Assembly (NCBI GenBank): GCA_917880885.1
Contig: OU862918.1
Span: 2,046,001-2,110,000 of the forward strand
Direction: 5' to 3'
DNA length: 64,000 bases
Source of the DNA: Limnephilus marmoratus
Lineage: Eukaryota; Arthropoda; Insecta; Trichoptera; Limnephilidae
The notes below the pieces were generated by a model, which was given only the letters and a program-made list of their open reading frames with translations, did no database searches and was not told the DNA's origin. Below are positions 10,792 to 22,790 of the stretch, in pieces. Position 1 is the stretch's first letter; each line of letters starts with the position of its first letter. The position numbers and the translations under genes are program-made.

Positions 10792-12952
10792 GTAAGGGTG
10801 GGCGTGTACCCCATCCGCAACGTATCGATCCGGCGTCGATAACGTTTACCTTACATGAGAGACAGAGGGCGAGAGATGCTTGCTGTCTGCTCATCAAACC
10901 CTGAGCTGCTGTCTTAGGTACGGAACAGTGTGCTACATCGTCAGTCGGGAGGCAGTGGATCCGTTGTCTGTAGAAGGATAATACCTATAGGTGATGGAAG
11001 GACTGCAGTCCACTGGTCCATGTGCATACACGCAGTACTACGTGATGTGAAACTTGTCTGAGTGGTTCGAGTTGTTTTGGAAGTTTTTATGAGCAATTCT
11101 GACACAACATTCTACAAGTAATTCATAAACTCGGTACTATTGGTAGTGATTTCTGCAAAATCACATCATTATTTTTCTCAAATATATCAAGTCTCAATTA
11201 ATTTGTGCACGCCTTTATATTGTCTTATGTTATGCTCTACGTCAGAGCCAATAAAAGTCAAGCCCATACAATCAATAATAAATATTGTACACTCGACGCG
11301 TAATTTTTTTTGATGTCATAATCATGGAGAATCTATCCATTGACTTTAAAACATGTAAGTTCTGTAAAGCCGAGCTTATATACCGAAGTTATATGGTGGT
11401 TTCCAAGGGTTTGGCCAAAAACATCAGAAGAAATTTACTCAAATTTCGAAACATTTCAATCAGGTCTGATCAACCGATTTGTCGCTGCCTTGCATTTATA
11501 TAGTTAGTAGTACTATTATATTTACAGTTTTACAACTAAAATATAATAACATTTAAACATTAAATATACAATTTTATGTAAAAATGGTCTTTAACAACAT
11601 TCTATAACACAGGTACAACTCTAGTACTTCGCTCGAGTTCAACCATTATCGTGTATTATTACGGAGTTATTAATAATACAACTTATTAATTTACATGTTA
11701 TGAATGAACAGACAAACTAAAATTTTAATCACGACGTTTTGTATATATGTGTATATGTTTTAATTTTATTTAACTTAGAATTTTTAAAAAAAGATTTACC
11801 ACCAAGTATTTATACTTTATTTTCTTTTAAAAATTCTAAGCAATCAGTTTATAATGAACTGTGTACTTTTACATTTAATTCTACAATTTTTGTTGTTTAA
11901 TTAACGGGATTATTCAGAGATCCAAAGATTCGTACCTCTTTGCAACTTGGGTTGTCTTGTTAGTTGAAAAATATAAAATTTACATAAAAATGTTAACATT
12001 TAATTTCATTTCATATCGTATTTCTTTAAAAAATATATAAAAAATATACAGAGATATAAATATAGTTATAGATGTGGTTAAGTTAGTTTATATTAGAGCA
12101 TATCTCCTATGCATTCGAGTATGCAATACGTATTTTTATATTAATTAAAGAGATTAGTTTATTTAATTTATAAACTTTTGCTTAAAAAGTGTTTGTTTTC
12201 TCTTGGGAAACTGGAATTTGTTTGTTTCAAACAATTTACTAAACAATTTCGACTCCACAAAGCTGGTTGTCTACCTCAATTATTTGGCACCATTCATTGG
12301 CGATGGTTGATGACTTTATGACATTTAAATTATTTAATTTTATATAAATTTTGAATGCTATTTTGTATATTTCCTTCTTGGATAGACCAATTGACCTTAG
12401 TGAGTTAGTCAGGAAACTCCACGGAGTGAACATTCTTGATATCCTAAAGATGGATTTAAATTCAGTGCAAAGTGAGGGTTGATTGATCTCCCTAAAAGTG
12501 ATGCCTATTGAGGCTTAATACCCTGATTTGGGACAGTGACGCTTTAGAGCATAAAGTGATATGATGTTTTTGAAGGAGTTATGTATAATTTGTAGAAATA
12601 ATATTTATAATATTTTTTTTCAGTTTAATGTGTGTTGTTTATTTATCATTTATTGATTGTTGTTCATGTAGCATTTAATTATGTCTATTTTAGGTATTTT
12701 AACTATAATAATCAATAATATTGTATTCTAATCCTAAATCAAATTTAATCAATTTTAAATATTTCAAAAAGTTCATACGAATTATTAATTATATATTATG
12801 TTTTATTTATCTTTGAAAAGATTGTTAAATATTATTAATTGCTTTGTTGTTTTTATTTTATAGAAATCCTTGGATCGACAAGAGTATCAGATAGAATAGG
12901 TTTCTTTTATAGTTATGTTTGGGGACAAACATTTGCGTGGTCCGGGAGGTAA
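10792..12952. other. Interior of the pol-less LTR element, right part
   Basis: Up to about 11060 moderately G+C-rich, then very A+T-rich to 12600. A 64-codon minus-strand frame at 12239-12433 and a 72-codon plus frame at 11285-11503 show no known motif. The segment ends in the purine tract at 12944-12952. Confidence 0.4.
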
Positions 12953-14055
12953 TGTTATGATAAAATATTTGTTAATATTTCTCGCAGTTTATTTTATCAT
13001 AGATTTAGGCAAGCAGGTACCTAATTTCAAGAGGTGATTAAATAATATTTAAAAAAAATAATAAACGTCAACATAGATTTATTTGTTTTAAATTTTGGAA
13101 GTAACATCATTCATTTTTTCTTTTTTGAAAAGGGTATAAAAATGGAATATTTTGTTTAGTGCCCACTTCTTAGTTATCTTTCAAGGTGGTAGAGGGTTTA
13201 ACTGACGAGTCGGTCGTGATTTCATTTGATATTATTTCGTATAATTTAATTAAGAAATACGAAGGTTATTGTCCGAAACTGGAACATAATTAACTGGGCT
13301 GCGATCATCGTTATCGTGATGCCCATAAGTGTATTTAATAACACATTTCTAACGTCGTAATTTACACGAAAATAACCGATGGATAATTTCAAATTTTAAT
13401 TGCCAAGTAACAGGCATCTTATGTAAACATATGGAAGAAAAATATCCTAAAGGAAATCAATCTGATAAATAATGAAGATTTATTATTCTCGCCTTGATAT
13501 ACAAGATATTTATGGCTGGATTTGATTTTGGGAGCAAATAAACATTTCGGCTGAATACAGTACCAGGTATTTTGTCTGTCTATACTACAGGAGAAAAACC
13601 AGAAGCACAAGATCGTAATTTAGATAGATAGATAGAATCTTGTATTTATGGTCGATCCAAGGAAGGTGAGTTTATGTTCTGTTATTATGTTAATTTGTCC
13701 CAGTTTAATTTATTATGTGTTAATAAAATCTTTAATTTAATATATCTTAACAATACTGTTTAATTTATTTTAAAATAATCCTTCTAATTTAATCGTATAG
13801 TTTACATATCAAAGGCCCTGAGAGTGTTTCATTGCTTTACTATCTGCTAGCCTGGTTAATCAACCAGTGGCGCCCCTATAAAAATAAAGCTGGCAGATCT
13901 TTTATTCTACCCTTTTAACATCATTATTTATTAAACATTACATATTGCGTAACATTTTGACCCACTCCGGGATCATGTAACAATTTGGCGTCCCGTATGG
14001 TCTATCCCAATTTATTCTTTATCATGTTATAACAATTTAATAATTTTTTATAGCA
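12953..14055 (+). repeat. 3' LTR of the pol-less element
   Basis: Second copy of the LTR, displaced by 4728 bases. No difference was found in the first 1088 bases; it ends TTTTATAGCA just before the GAGT duplication at 14056. The terminal 15-20 bases are diverged from the 5' copy, an oddity given perfect identity elsewhere. Confidence 0.85.
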
Positions 14056-14720
14056 GAGTACGCCTCTCAAATCTGGAATCCCAAGTATATATGTCACATA
14101 GAAAGGATTGAGAAAGTGCAAAACTGATTTCTAAGATACCTTGATTTTCGGAGCTATCGTCCTCTTCTGAGCCACGAAGAGTCAGCCGCTTTCTTCATGA
14201 TATCGTCGTTGGAAAGTCGAAGAAATTTGGCAGACGTACTATTTTTACAAAAAAATAGCTACCTTTATGATAGATTGCCCGGAATTACTAGAAAGAATTC
14301 AACTAAGAGTGTCCATCAGACAAACCAGACCAAACCACGCGTTAAACATTCCTCAATGCAACACTAACTCTAAACAAAATACATCCATTCATCGCGCTTC
14401 ATACATCTTTAACATTTCATATTGTGAATTCGACTTATTTATCACAGTACCTACCTAACATTTTCAAACCTACAATGAATAAATAACATTTACACATACA
14501 TACTACTTTTTACACAGAATAGATCCATCCCTTTCCTCTACCTTTCACCATTCCATCCACATAACCTAATTTAACTATTTTTCTTTATACCTACTCACTA
14601 AATAATTTAACATACGTCAGTGAAAACCTATGTATTATTTAAATATTTACACATATTTCATCAAACATTATTAATTATTGTAACTGTTGGTTTTCCAAAT
14701 AAAATAAAATAAAATAAAAA
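14056..14720 (+). mobile_element. LINE 3' end, right of the LTR insertion
   Basis: Reads EYASQIWN then a stop-ridden continuation of the jockey/CR1-type RT C-terminal region (RLPGITRKNS.., IHSS) and a 3' UTR ending in tandem AAATA units at about 14694-14720, the 3' tail. It is the continuation of 8170-8224. Several stops and frameshifts mark it as a pseudogene. Confidence 0.75.
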
Positions 14721-14721
14721 A

Positions 14722-14845
14722 CGAGTGTGCTTTAGACCACACGACTGAAGTAAATACACTCGCCCAGATCACTCTTTTCATAACGCTCTCGTCATGCATT
14801 CACCAGCTTATGCGTTTAGAAGTGCGTTAAGAAGTTTTACTTCAA
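14722..14845 (+). repeat. Dispersed repeat family R1, short copy
   Basis: Begins CGAGTGTGCTTTAGACCACACG and ends AAGTTTTACTTCAAAATG, matching the two outer blocks of 26231-26720 but lacking the middle. Lies directly after the LINE tail. Confidence 0.4.
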
Positions 14846-14885
14846 AATGAATAAATTACATTTTTTTAAGAAATGTAACTAGTGG

Positions 14886-15032
14886 ATGTTATATTGTGTT
14901 GAATATAATAACACGATTCTGATTGGAAACTCATTTATTAAACCAGCCGTGCTGACTGTCAGATTACAAGAGACCTCTCATATGAAAGTGGTCATAGACA
15001 ACAATAATATAAGATCATAGATAATACCAACA
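14886..15032 (-). repeat. 3' LTR of a Ty3/gypsy element
   Basis: Read on the minus strand, it begins TGTTGGTATTATC immediately after the purine tract AGGAAAAGAGGGA (15033-15045) and ends CACAATATAACA, about 147 bp, with an AATAAA signal inside. The TG...CA ends and adjacent polypurine tract downstream of pol define it. No matching 5' LTR occurs in the window, so no target duplication can be checked. Confidence 0.65.
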
Positions 15033-15153
15033 TCCCTCTTTTCCTAATAAAGAAAAACAAGTATAACAACAGAAACAATACATATATAAAATTTTATCTT
15101 ACATTATTCATGACATATTAATAAACCATACAAGTGAAATACAATGAACAAAA

Positions 15154-15909
15154 TTAATTATAATCAGATGGATTATATCTATCAGGTTTATTGACAGTTC
15201 TGCCCGAACGGGTTCGAATGCTTGTCTCATTGCTTGCCATCTCATTAGAAGTTATAGGACTAGAATAAAACGGAATGGAATGAAAATCATTGTCAAAATG
15301 TACACCTTTCTTCGATGAACTATTTCGATTACGCGGTGCTGATGATTCCTGACGTGACCTGTCTAAATTCAAGTGTTTCCTATTCCTGCGATATCTTGAA
15401 CCTTCAGGAGTTTCCACGATATATGACCTTGGGCATCCCTTAACAATTTCTACTACAGTAGCTGGCGACCATGAACTTGACACTTTTTTTTTAAATACTA
15501 CTCTGTCGCCTATCTTCAACTCAGACAAGTTCTGAACCTTTTTGTCAAAATATTTTTTCATTTTGTTTTGACGATCCTTAAATTGATTTTCATATTCTTC
15601 AAAGCGTACAACTTTTGGTTTAAGTTGACTGGATGTTACTGGTAGATTACATCTAAGTTGACGTGACATTGAAAGACTTGCAGGGGATGGAAAATTATTT
15701 TTTGGACTATTTCTATAATGTAACATAGCAAGATATGGATCGGTTTTGGATTCAAGGCATTTTCTTAAAATATTCTTCACTATTTTTATAGAACTTTCCG
15801 CTTGACCATTAGACTGAGGATAGTTTGGACTGGTGTTGATATGTTCAATATCCCACTCATATAAAAAGTTTTTTAAAAATGGCTGATTGAAATGGTGGCC
15901 CATTGTCAC
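15154..15909 (-). pseudogene. Gypsy integrase C-terminal half (frame-shifted part of pol)
   Basis: 251 codons continuing the upstream pol frame after a one-base shift in an A/T homopolymer near 15880. Contains the last integrase catalytic Glu in NYPQSNGQAE (about residue 38), then a GPY/F-type C-terminal module (LKIGDRVVFKKK...SWSPATVVEIV) and a basic, serine-rich tail. Together with the upstream frame it forms one broken pol. The integrase joins element cDNA to chromosomal DNA. Confidence 0.85.
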
Positions 15910-17893
15910 TTACAAGCGTTAACGGTATCCCATGGCGTGAAAATATTGATTTCAAATGTGTGACGACAGTTTCCGCATTATAATTGTACAACACTGAATT
16001 TTCAATGTATTTCGAATAATAATCCGTAACAATGAGATAATTTGTGTTGTTGAAATGCATTAAATCTACACCTACCTTTTCCCAGGGAAAATTAGTGATA
16101 TCATGTGGCAAAAGAGGTTGTGGTGAGTTATTAGGTTTAAATTTAGTACAAATCTGACATTGATCTACAACATTTTGGATATCCGAGTTAATATTCGGCC
16201 AAAAAATCATATTTCTGACTAGGCTTTTGGCTTTCGACATACCTAAGTGACCTTTGTGTATATCTTTTAAAATTTCCGGACGTAGAATTGATGGTATAAT
16301 TAAACTAGGTCCCTTAAATACCAGATCGTTGACGACATGAATCTCTGCCTGAAAATTCCAATATGGTTTAACGCAAGATTCAATTTTATTTTTACTTGAT
16401 GGCCAACCAGTTTTATAATAATTCATTAAAGTTAATAACGATTGGTCTTGTTTCGTCGCCTCAGTGATTAATTTCAGTTTTTCTTCCGAAACGGCCAGAC
16501 TTGACATCAATAAATTGATATGGATGTCAATTTCATTTTCTGTATCCATTACTTCTGTATCAGGTAACAGTGCTCTAGATAACGTGTCGGCAATATACAT
16601 AAATTTACCAGGTACATACTTGACGTCTAAGTGATAGCATTGAAGAGACATCATCATTCGTTGTAGCCTTGCGGGAACTTCAGAAAGTGATTTTTTAAAA
16701 AGTGTCACCAAAGGTTTATGATCCGTTTCCACGTCTACAATGTGACCATAGATATATTGATGGAATTTTTGACACCCGAATAAAATGGCGTATAATTCCT
16801 TCTCTATTTGCGCATAATTTTGCTGACTGGACGTTAATGTTTTTGATGCATAAGCAATCGGTCTATTTTCGTGCATAATGACTGCCCCAACTGCGCTTTG
16901 TGAAGAATCTACGGACAATTTTAGCGGTTTTTTAATATCAAAGTTAATAAGTACTGGAGACGAACTTATAATTTTCTTTAAATTGGCAAAAGACTCATCG
17001 TGATTGGCATCCCACAACCAACTGACGTCTTTTTTTAGTAAAGTCCTTAAAATTTCTGTTTCTTTTGACAAATTTTTAATAAAAGATCCCAAGTAATTAA
17101 TCATACCTAAAAAGCGTTGTAAGTCTTTCTTACAAGTGGGAGTTGGTAACTCGCGGATAGCTCTAACCTTTGACTCATCTGGCCTGATCCCTTGACTGTT
17201 AAAAATATGACCGAGAAATGTTACCTCCTGTAAGCCAAAGTGACATTTATTTAGGTTGAATTTTAAATTGACTTCTCTGGCTCTTTTAAAAACACTTTCT
17301 AATCTACGTTTATGAGACTCTAGGTTCTCACCCCAAACTAAAATGTCGTCAACGAAAACTATCACCCCTTCTAAATCCGCAAATATTTCCGTCATTATTC
17401 TGGAGAAAAATTCGGGGGCGGAATTTATTCCATACGGAAGTCTTAAAAATTGGTACCTGCCAAAAGGTGTTTGGAAAGTGCACAAATCCGAACTTTCTTC
17501 ATCTAAAGGTATCATCCAAAATCCTGAGAATGCATCTAAATTTGAGAAATAATTTGCTCCTTTAATTTTAAATCTAATCTCGTCCATCGAAGGTGTTGGA
17601 TAATGTGTTCTGCAAATAGCCCTATTTAAATTTCGCGGGTCTAAACAAATTCGTAACTGTGAATTTTTCTCTACGACAACAATAGAACTCACCCACGGTG
17701 TTGGTTTTGTAACCTTGACAATGACCTTCATTTCCTCCATTCTATCTAATTTTTTTTTTAATTTATCATGCAGCTTGAATGGAATCTTTCTTGGTGCATC
17801 GATTTTGGGTTGAACATCAGCTCGAACTGATAGATGACATTCATGAGGCAAGCATCCGAGACCCTGAAAAACGAATAATGGAAAATATTTCAA
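15857..17893 (-). pseudogene. Ty3/gypsy pol: reverse transcriptase, RNase H, integrase N-terminus
   Basis: 678 codons. RT with LDPRNLN, FSNLDAFSGFW, FGRYQFLRLPYGINSAP and FVDDIL (about residues 180-185, the YxDD-type active site); RNase H with LSVDSSQSAVGAV (about 328), IEKELYAI and ADTLSRA; integrase HHCC finger (HKGHLG...CQIC) and core Asp residues in GVDLMHF and VSDNG. It starts inside the protease-RT linker (GLGCLPHECHLS); the listed Met is not a natural start. The frame ends at a homopolymer frameshift and resumes at 15909. Minus-strand orientation agrees with the LTR at 14886. No gag is found, so this is a 5'-truncated element of the mag/CsRn1-like sort (clade uncertain). Confidence 0.9.
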
Positions 17894-18130
17894 AGTCGGT
17901 GAAATAAAAAAGATAAATTTAATAAATAAAATGTCAATACCTAGTATGGATGAGATATCTCAATCTGAGTCTTTTGTCACAATCTACTGGCAAAATATTT
18001 ATTCAAAAGTCGATCAGAAAGGATTTAATTTTCCAGTTGAATTCAATAAATTTTCCGGTGCCGCAAGTTGTAAACTAAATGTAATCGTATTCCTGGATTC
18101 CTGGCCTATTCCTAACAGCTACGAGTAGCG
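17894..18130 (-). pseudogene. Decayed gypsy protease/linker
   Basis: In frame with pol but crossed by several stops, this stretch can be read as the C-terminal part of a retropepsin (an ...IVTKDSD..SSILGIDI segment, compare the usual ILGxD motif). The contrast with the open RT frame suggests that this end decayed or is a chimera. The element's left limit is about 18130. Confidence 0.4.
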
Positions 18131-18372
18131 GCTACGGGCGGCACCGCCTCTGGCTTCGCCTCTAACGCACCACGGTAAAAATGCAACTGGAAAACAATTT
18201 CAACTCCATCCCAAGAAAAAACTAGGTGTTTTCCTTCACAATTCCTATGCGGGTAAGTTGTTTCTGAGTTTGGACAGAGAGAATTCGAAAGGATTACAAG
18301 AAAAGGTTAACCATCATTAAAATTAACATTTACAGTTTTGATACGATTTTAGATTTTCACGGGCAAAAATTA

Positions 18373-18495
18373 TTTTGTTATTAGTTTTTGGGGTATTATG
18401 CCGTGTTGCGCTACCTCCTTCTTTAGCCTATAGCCTTTAGGCTAAAGAAGGAGGTAGCGCAACACGGCATAATACCCCGAAAACTAATAACAAAA
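18373..18495. repeat. Near-perfect palindrome of a hammerhead-element copy, 58-bp arms
   Basis: Arms 18373-18430 and 18438-18495 match at 57 of 58 positions around a 7-base loop. The right arm (CTAAAGAAGGAGGTAGCGC...ACTAATAAC) is the right half of the short element at 42865-43010, while the left arm is its inverted duplicate. Confidence 0.9.
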
Positions 18496-18928
18496 TTTAC
18501 AGTTTTGATATAAAATAACAATATTGATAATACTGACGTCGGACATCTCTAGAACACCGCCGTTTTTAATCTTACTAATTCACAGCTCAACAAAAAACGT
18601 TTTTTTTTTTGTTGCCGTGGATATCTCTGCGGATTTTTATATTTTCAAGTACCCATTTTACGGATACATTCATGAAAGTACAGAATTGGCTCTAGTTTTT
18701 ATGATTTTGGTGTATCTTATATCATCATCACATAGTATAAAGTAAAGTCGCTCCCGTTGTCTGTACGCTTAGATCTTTTCAACTACGCAACGGATTTTCA
18801 TGCGGTTTTCACAAATAGATAGAGTGATTCATGAGGAAGGTTTTTTAGCATATAATTTGTCAAGATTTTGTGTAAATTGGTTGAAATAAATAATATATGT
18901 GGCAGGGGCAGCGGGCTGCGGGCGATAA
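18496..18928. other. Repeat debris
   Basis: Includes 18740-18900 (GTTGTCTGTACGC..., AACTACGCAACGGATTTTCATGCGGTTTTCAC), wording found at the ends of many insect dispersed repeats. No gene. Confidence 0.4.
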
Positions 18929-19315
18929 GCAGCGGGCTGGCAAGCGGGCGATCTGGATTTGATATGTATGCAAATTAACAGATGACGTTGGTTATAAAGG
19001 TTGGCTAAGTGCGTTGTCAGTAGATGGTGTTTCGTTAGTCACAGTAACGTGTGGTTGGGTCTGCTAGGCAGCGGGCTGGCAAGCGGGCGATCTGGATTTG
19101 ACATGTATGCAAATTAACAGATGACGTTGGTTATAAAGGTTGGCTAATTGCGTTGTCAGTAGATGGTGTTTCGTTAGTCACAGTAACGTGTGGTTGGGTC
19201 TGCTAGGCAGCGGGCTGGCAAGCGGGCGATTTGGATTTGATATGTATGCAAATTAACAGTGGTGTTGGTTATAAAGGTTGGGTAATTGCGTTGTCAGTAG
19301 ATGGCGTTGTTTTAA
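18929..19315 (+). repeat. Tandem repeat, three units of 139 bp
   Basis: Units start GCAGCGGGCTGGCAAGCGGGCGAT at 18929, 19068 and 19207; the third is partly diverged and ends near 19315. A shorter GCAGCGGGCTGCGGGCG precursor occurs at 18908. All contain GTTATAAAGGTTGG. Confidence 0.9.
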
Positions 19316-19389
19316 ACTAGCAGACCCAACGACACATTGCTGTGACTAACGAAACACAACACTATCTACTGACAACGCAACGCAACGTC
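19316..19389 (-). repeat. Inverted partial copy of the 139-bp unit
   Basis: The sequence CTAGCAGACCCAACGACACA... is the reverse complement of the last half of the tandem unit (GTTGTCAGTAGAT..GTTTCGTTAGTCACAG). The array thus ends in a fold-back. Confidence 0.8.
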
Positions 19390-21204
19390 GTGATAATGAA
19401 CATGAATATAGTAATGTGAAATTTATGAAATAATAAAAATAAATAAAAAATGGTTCCCTCAAAACATCGGTCACTTACATTGGACTGTTCGAATACCGAT
19501 AAAAACTGAATTAAATTGATTTCGCATTTAAAGGGCATTCTAAATCGTTTTCTCACAGCTTTAAAGATATTACAAAAGAGTTCTCTGTTTAGGTACTTAC
19601 TTACTTTCTAAGGTACTTAGAGAGTACATCTACAATAGATCTAATATTTCCTTATCTAATCAATCTAAATATATTTAAACGATTCAAAAAAAGCAAATGC
19701 TGCCAATTTACATGTCCCTTAGATTCCTACACCCCCAGATAGACTAATGAAATTGACTATTGGCATTGTTTAAGAAAGAATTTTTTTCTGAATTTGGAAA
19801 CGCTTGACCAATTTTACAAGAAGTTATATAAAATTGACCTTTCTTTGTGTATACACGACTCAAACATAATTACAACACACATCTCGTCACCTTATTTCTT
19901 TATTGTCCAAACGACCTTTTAGTTTTTCGTCCTTTGAAAATTTTGACTTACGACCCTTTTCAATGGGATATGCGACATATTAAAATTAGGAAACAATTAA
20001 CATTCCTTTAATTAAAGAGCTGGCAATCAAATCATCGCCTTTGCACTTTTCAACTTTAAGCTACAACAAACGCTGTTGTACGTAGTTGGAAATGCAACAA
20101 AGGCGCTCTGAATAAAGCGGCTTAGCGTAAGTCGCCCTCGACGCGTGGCCCAGAGCAAGTATCTAGCGGCGCCACTGCCAGTACTGTAGTAGTAGCGAGG
20201 AACCCGGTCTCTACTACCTCAGTATCCACTCTCAGAGAAGTTGCCAAGTGGCTTGGGAAGGTTTACTGCAGGGCTGAAATAATTTTAGGGGATGTTGTAA
20301 ACACGAGATTGCTACTTGAAGTGCAATATTTTATCACTGATATTATATTCATTACGTATCCGAGGTTTCTGCACCATACGGATTTAAGACAACGGACAAA
20401 TTTAACCAGGAAAGCAAACGTTCTGCAAAGCTTAATAAAACATATAACTTATATGCGGCTGAAACCTTCAGACTTAGTCGTGACAATGACTTAATCACTT
20501 GTTCAAGATACCACACGGCAGAACAGATAAATCTAGAGGTTCAGAGAAATGATTTTTTATGAAATTTCTAAAACAGTAGATAATATATTTAATTACTTTT
20601 TAAATGTTCTTAAAACTTTTTGTATAACTGGCTTCCCAAATGTTAAAGCCAAAAATAATAAAAAAAATATTACCTTTTAACTGGATAAATAATCCGCCGC
20701 TAAATAAACAATTGCAATAAAATAAAGGAGTATCTTTTTCCTGGACAAATTTAATTTTAGATGAAAATAACAAGAGTTAATAAAAAGAAATAATTACGCT
20801 TTTAATTCTTAAATTTATTAATTATCATTATGTGTTTATCCTGATGAAGAAAACATCAGTGTCGAAATATGTTGATTATTTTGATAAAATATTGGCGCAT
20901 AGAAATTGATTAATTTTCAAAAACTTAAAAATAAAATACAAAACTCTGTTTAACCTTCGTATATTGAGTTCAATAGCATAACACGTATATATATTCACGT
21001 ACGGTGGCTCAGACCGAGATTTCATATCGTCTGTATTAGATGAATTATACACCTTTTAAAGCATTATTGGTAATTATTATATAGTAGGGAGTATAATTGA
21101 AAAAAAAAATATATACAAATTGTTTTACTATATTCAGTAGAAACAGACTTTTAACTCAGCCTCTTAAAAAGAACATAACTTTTTGTAGTGTAAGAATAAG
21201 AATT
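19390..21204. other. No gene seen; one G+C-rich block
   Basis: Mostly A+T-rich. 20085-20275 is G+C-rich (GCGCTCTGAATAAAGCGG..., GGCGCCACTGCC) but unassigned. At 20838-20875 a CCTGATGAAGA...TGTCGAAATATG string resembles a hammerhead core but lacks a paired stem II. Confidence 0.4.
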
Positions 21205-21475
21205 TTTCTTTTTTTTTTACATGAGCTCCACACAGGAGGCCCTGAAGAAAATAATTTCCCTCAGGGCCTATGTCATCTTTGGGATGCTGTGTATAGGGTT
21301 TTTTAAGAAAAAGAAGGAGAGGAGAGTTCCGGGAAGGAAAGGGGTTTAAGGGGTGGGTAGGAATCTGGGGTTCAGTGTGCCTAGATCATCCGCCTCCAAC
21401 ACCTAGACAAACCTCACCCCATGAACCCGGGCACCCCTGCTAAATCACTAAACGTAGCGAACCATTATTGGAATT
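21205..21475 (-). mobile_element. Poly(A) retroposon family P, copy 1
   Basis: The plus strand shows a T run then ACATGAGCTCCACACAGGAG and the palindrome GGCCCTGA(A/G)G...CCTCAGGGCC. Read on minus it ends in poly(A). Interior blocks (TTCAGTGTG, CCCGGGCACCCCTGCTAAAT, ACGTAGCGAACCA) match the copy at 37489-37778. Confidence 0.75.
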
Positions 21476-22159
21476 TTTGGGTAGTAATTTTTACTTAACT
21501 AAAACAACGATAACAGTAAATAAGTGTAACACGTCGGCTAAGCACCGATGCTCGCGCCGTACTTAAAATCCTAAGACAACAAATTAAGAAGCTACTAAAA
21601 ACTTCAAAGTCCCATCGTTATTAATTTTTGAGAAAACAACGAATTATTGATTTGTCTGACAGACCAATGCGCGAGTATAGGAAGATTAACCACTGTATAA
21701 TAAAAAAATATTAATATTTCTGAAAACCAAAAGTTTCTTTAATTTTTGAAAATCTAAGTACTTACATTGAAAATTAAGACATCATTTAAGAATAGATAAA
21801 TGTATTCAACTTATTAGGTACAAAGGGGCAAGTTTATCAGAACTTATCATTTAAAAAAATGGAATTGATAAGTATAATAAATTATCAATTAATCATCAGA
21901 CAAGCCTAAATGTCGCTATCAGAATAATTTTATTAAATAATCGTTCTTTATTTTAAATGTGTGTTTTTTTTGTTAATATTTTTGAAAAATCTGAAACTTT
22001 GAAAGGTAATTCTGATGGTCTCTTATTTTTTTTTCAACAAAAAGAGTTATTTATAAAGTCCGCGCTATTTTAATGCTAAAATCCACTTCAATTTTATATT
22101 GGAGTTCAGTTTTTCTTTAGATCTTTGGAAAAATAATATTAATTTAAATTAGACTGTTT

Positions 22160-22790
22160 CCATTAAATTAAACAAAACTATTTTTATTTTTATTTTTTTT
22201 ATTTTTTTTTATTTTATTTATTTTAGGGAAAGTTGACAGCAAATCAGAGATTACAAAATAATACAATAATAATATGATAATTATGCCAATTATGAACTTT
22301 CCACTTATAATAATTAATAATAAAGTGTGACAGTGTAAGGGTATTTTCTTAGTTTTATTGTTTAGTTACAAAACATAAAAAAGGGGGAGGGGGGGAGGAG
22401 GAACATAGGGATAGGATTAAGTGGTAAATGACGGGAATATATAGGGATTGAACTTTCTAGTTTGTGTCATGTTGCTTGGTGAGTTTTCGTTTTATGTCAC
22501 GTAAAGTTGAGTTAAAAATGTCAATGTGGTAATAATTTAAGTTAAATGAGTGTGTGGATCTGTAGATAAATGAGTTCTGTTTAGAGTTGGTCTTGCAAAG
22601 AGGGAGATTAAAGGTAAGCGACTGTCTACTGTTGCGATTTGGAACATGGAAGGATAGGCGTTGAAGAAGATCAGGACAATCGATTAAGTTATGTGTAATT
22701 TTAAATAACATTACCGAATCTGCTATATTTCTTCGACAAGTTAACGTTTGCATTTTGAAGAACTATTCATGTCATACATGTTAATTAAGG
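22160..22790 (-). mobile_element. LINE 3' end (jockey/CR1-type), 5'-truncated
   Basis: The minus frame 22457-22753 (98 codons) encodes the C-terminal tail of ORF2 (...NIADSVMLFKITHNLIDCPDLL..., SKQNSFIYRSTHSFNLNY), equivalent to DLIFLHNLLNNKIDSPELL in the intact copy at 33 kb. It is followed by a 3' UTR and an A-rich (AAAATA)n tail at 22160-22225. Confidence 0.75.

Larger units (their letters stand above)
8225..14055 (+). mobile_element. LTR retrotransposon without pol, nested in a LINE
   Basis: Two direct repeats of about 1.1 kb (8225-9329, 12953-14055) begin TGTTATG and end in CA, and flank a 3.6-kb interior. The 4-bp target duplication GAGT lies at 8221-8224 and 14056-14059, in LINE coding sequence that continues across the insertion. 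A purine-rich tract GGGAGGTAA abuts the right LTR (12944-12952), as a polypurine tract should. The interior has no RT, integrase or protease motif, so it is non-autonomous. The LTRs show no difference over their first 1088 bases, implying recent insertion or gene conversion. A 4-bp duplication and this polypurine tract favour the Ty3/gypsy group; that is inference. Confidence 0.85.

Noticed and set aside
20838..20880. Second hammerhead-ribozyme-like string (CCTGATGAAGA...GTCGAAAT)
   Set aside because: The bases between CTGATGA and GAAA do not pair into a stem II, and GAAA is followed by T rather than C.
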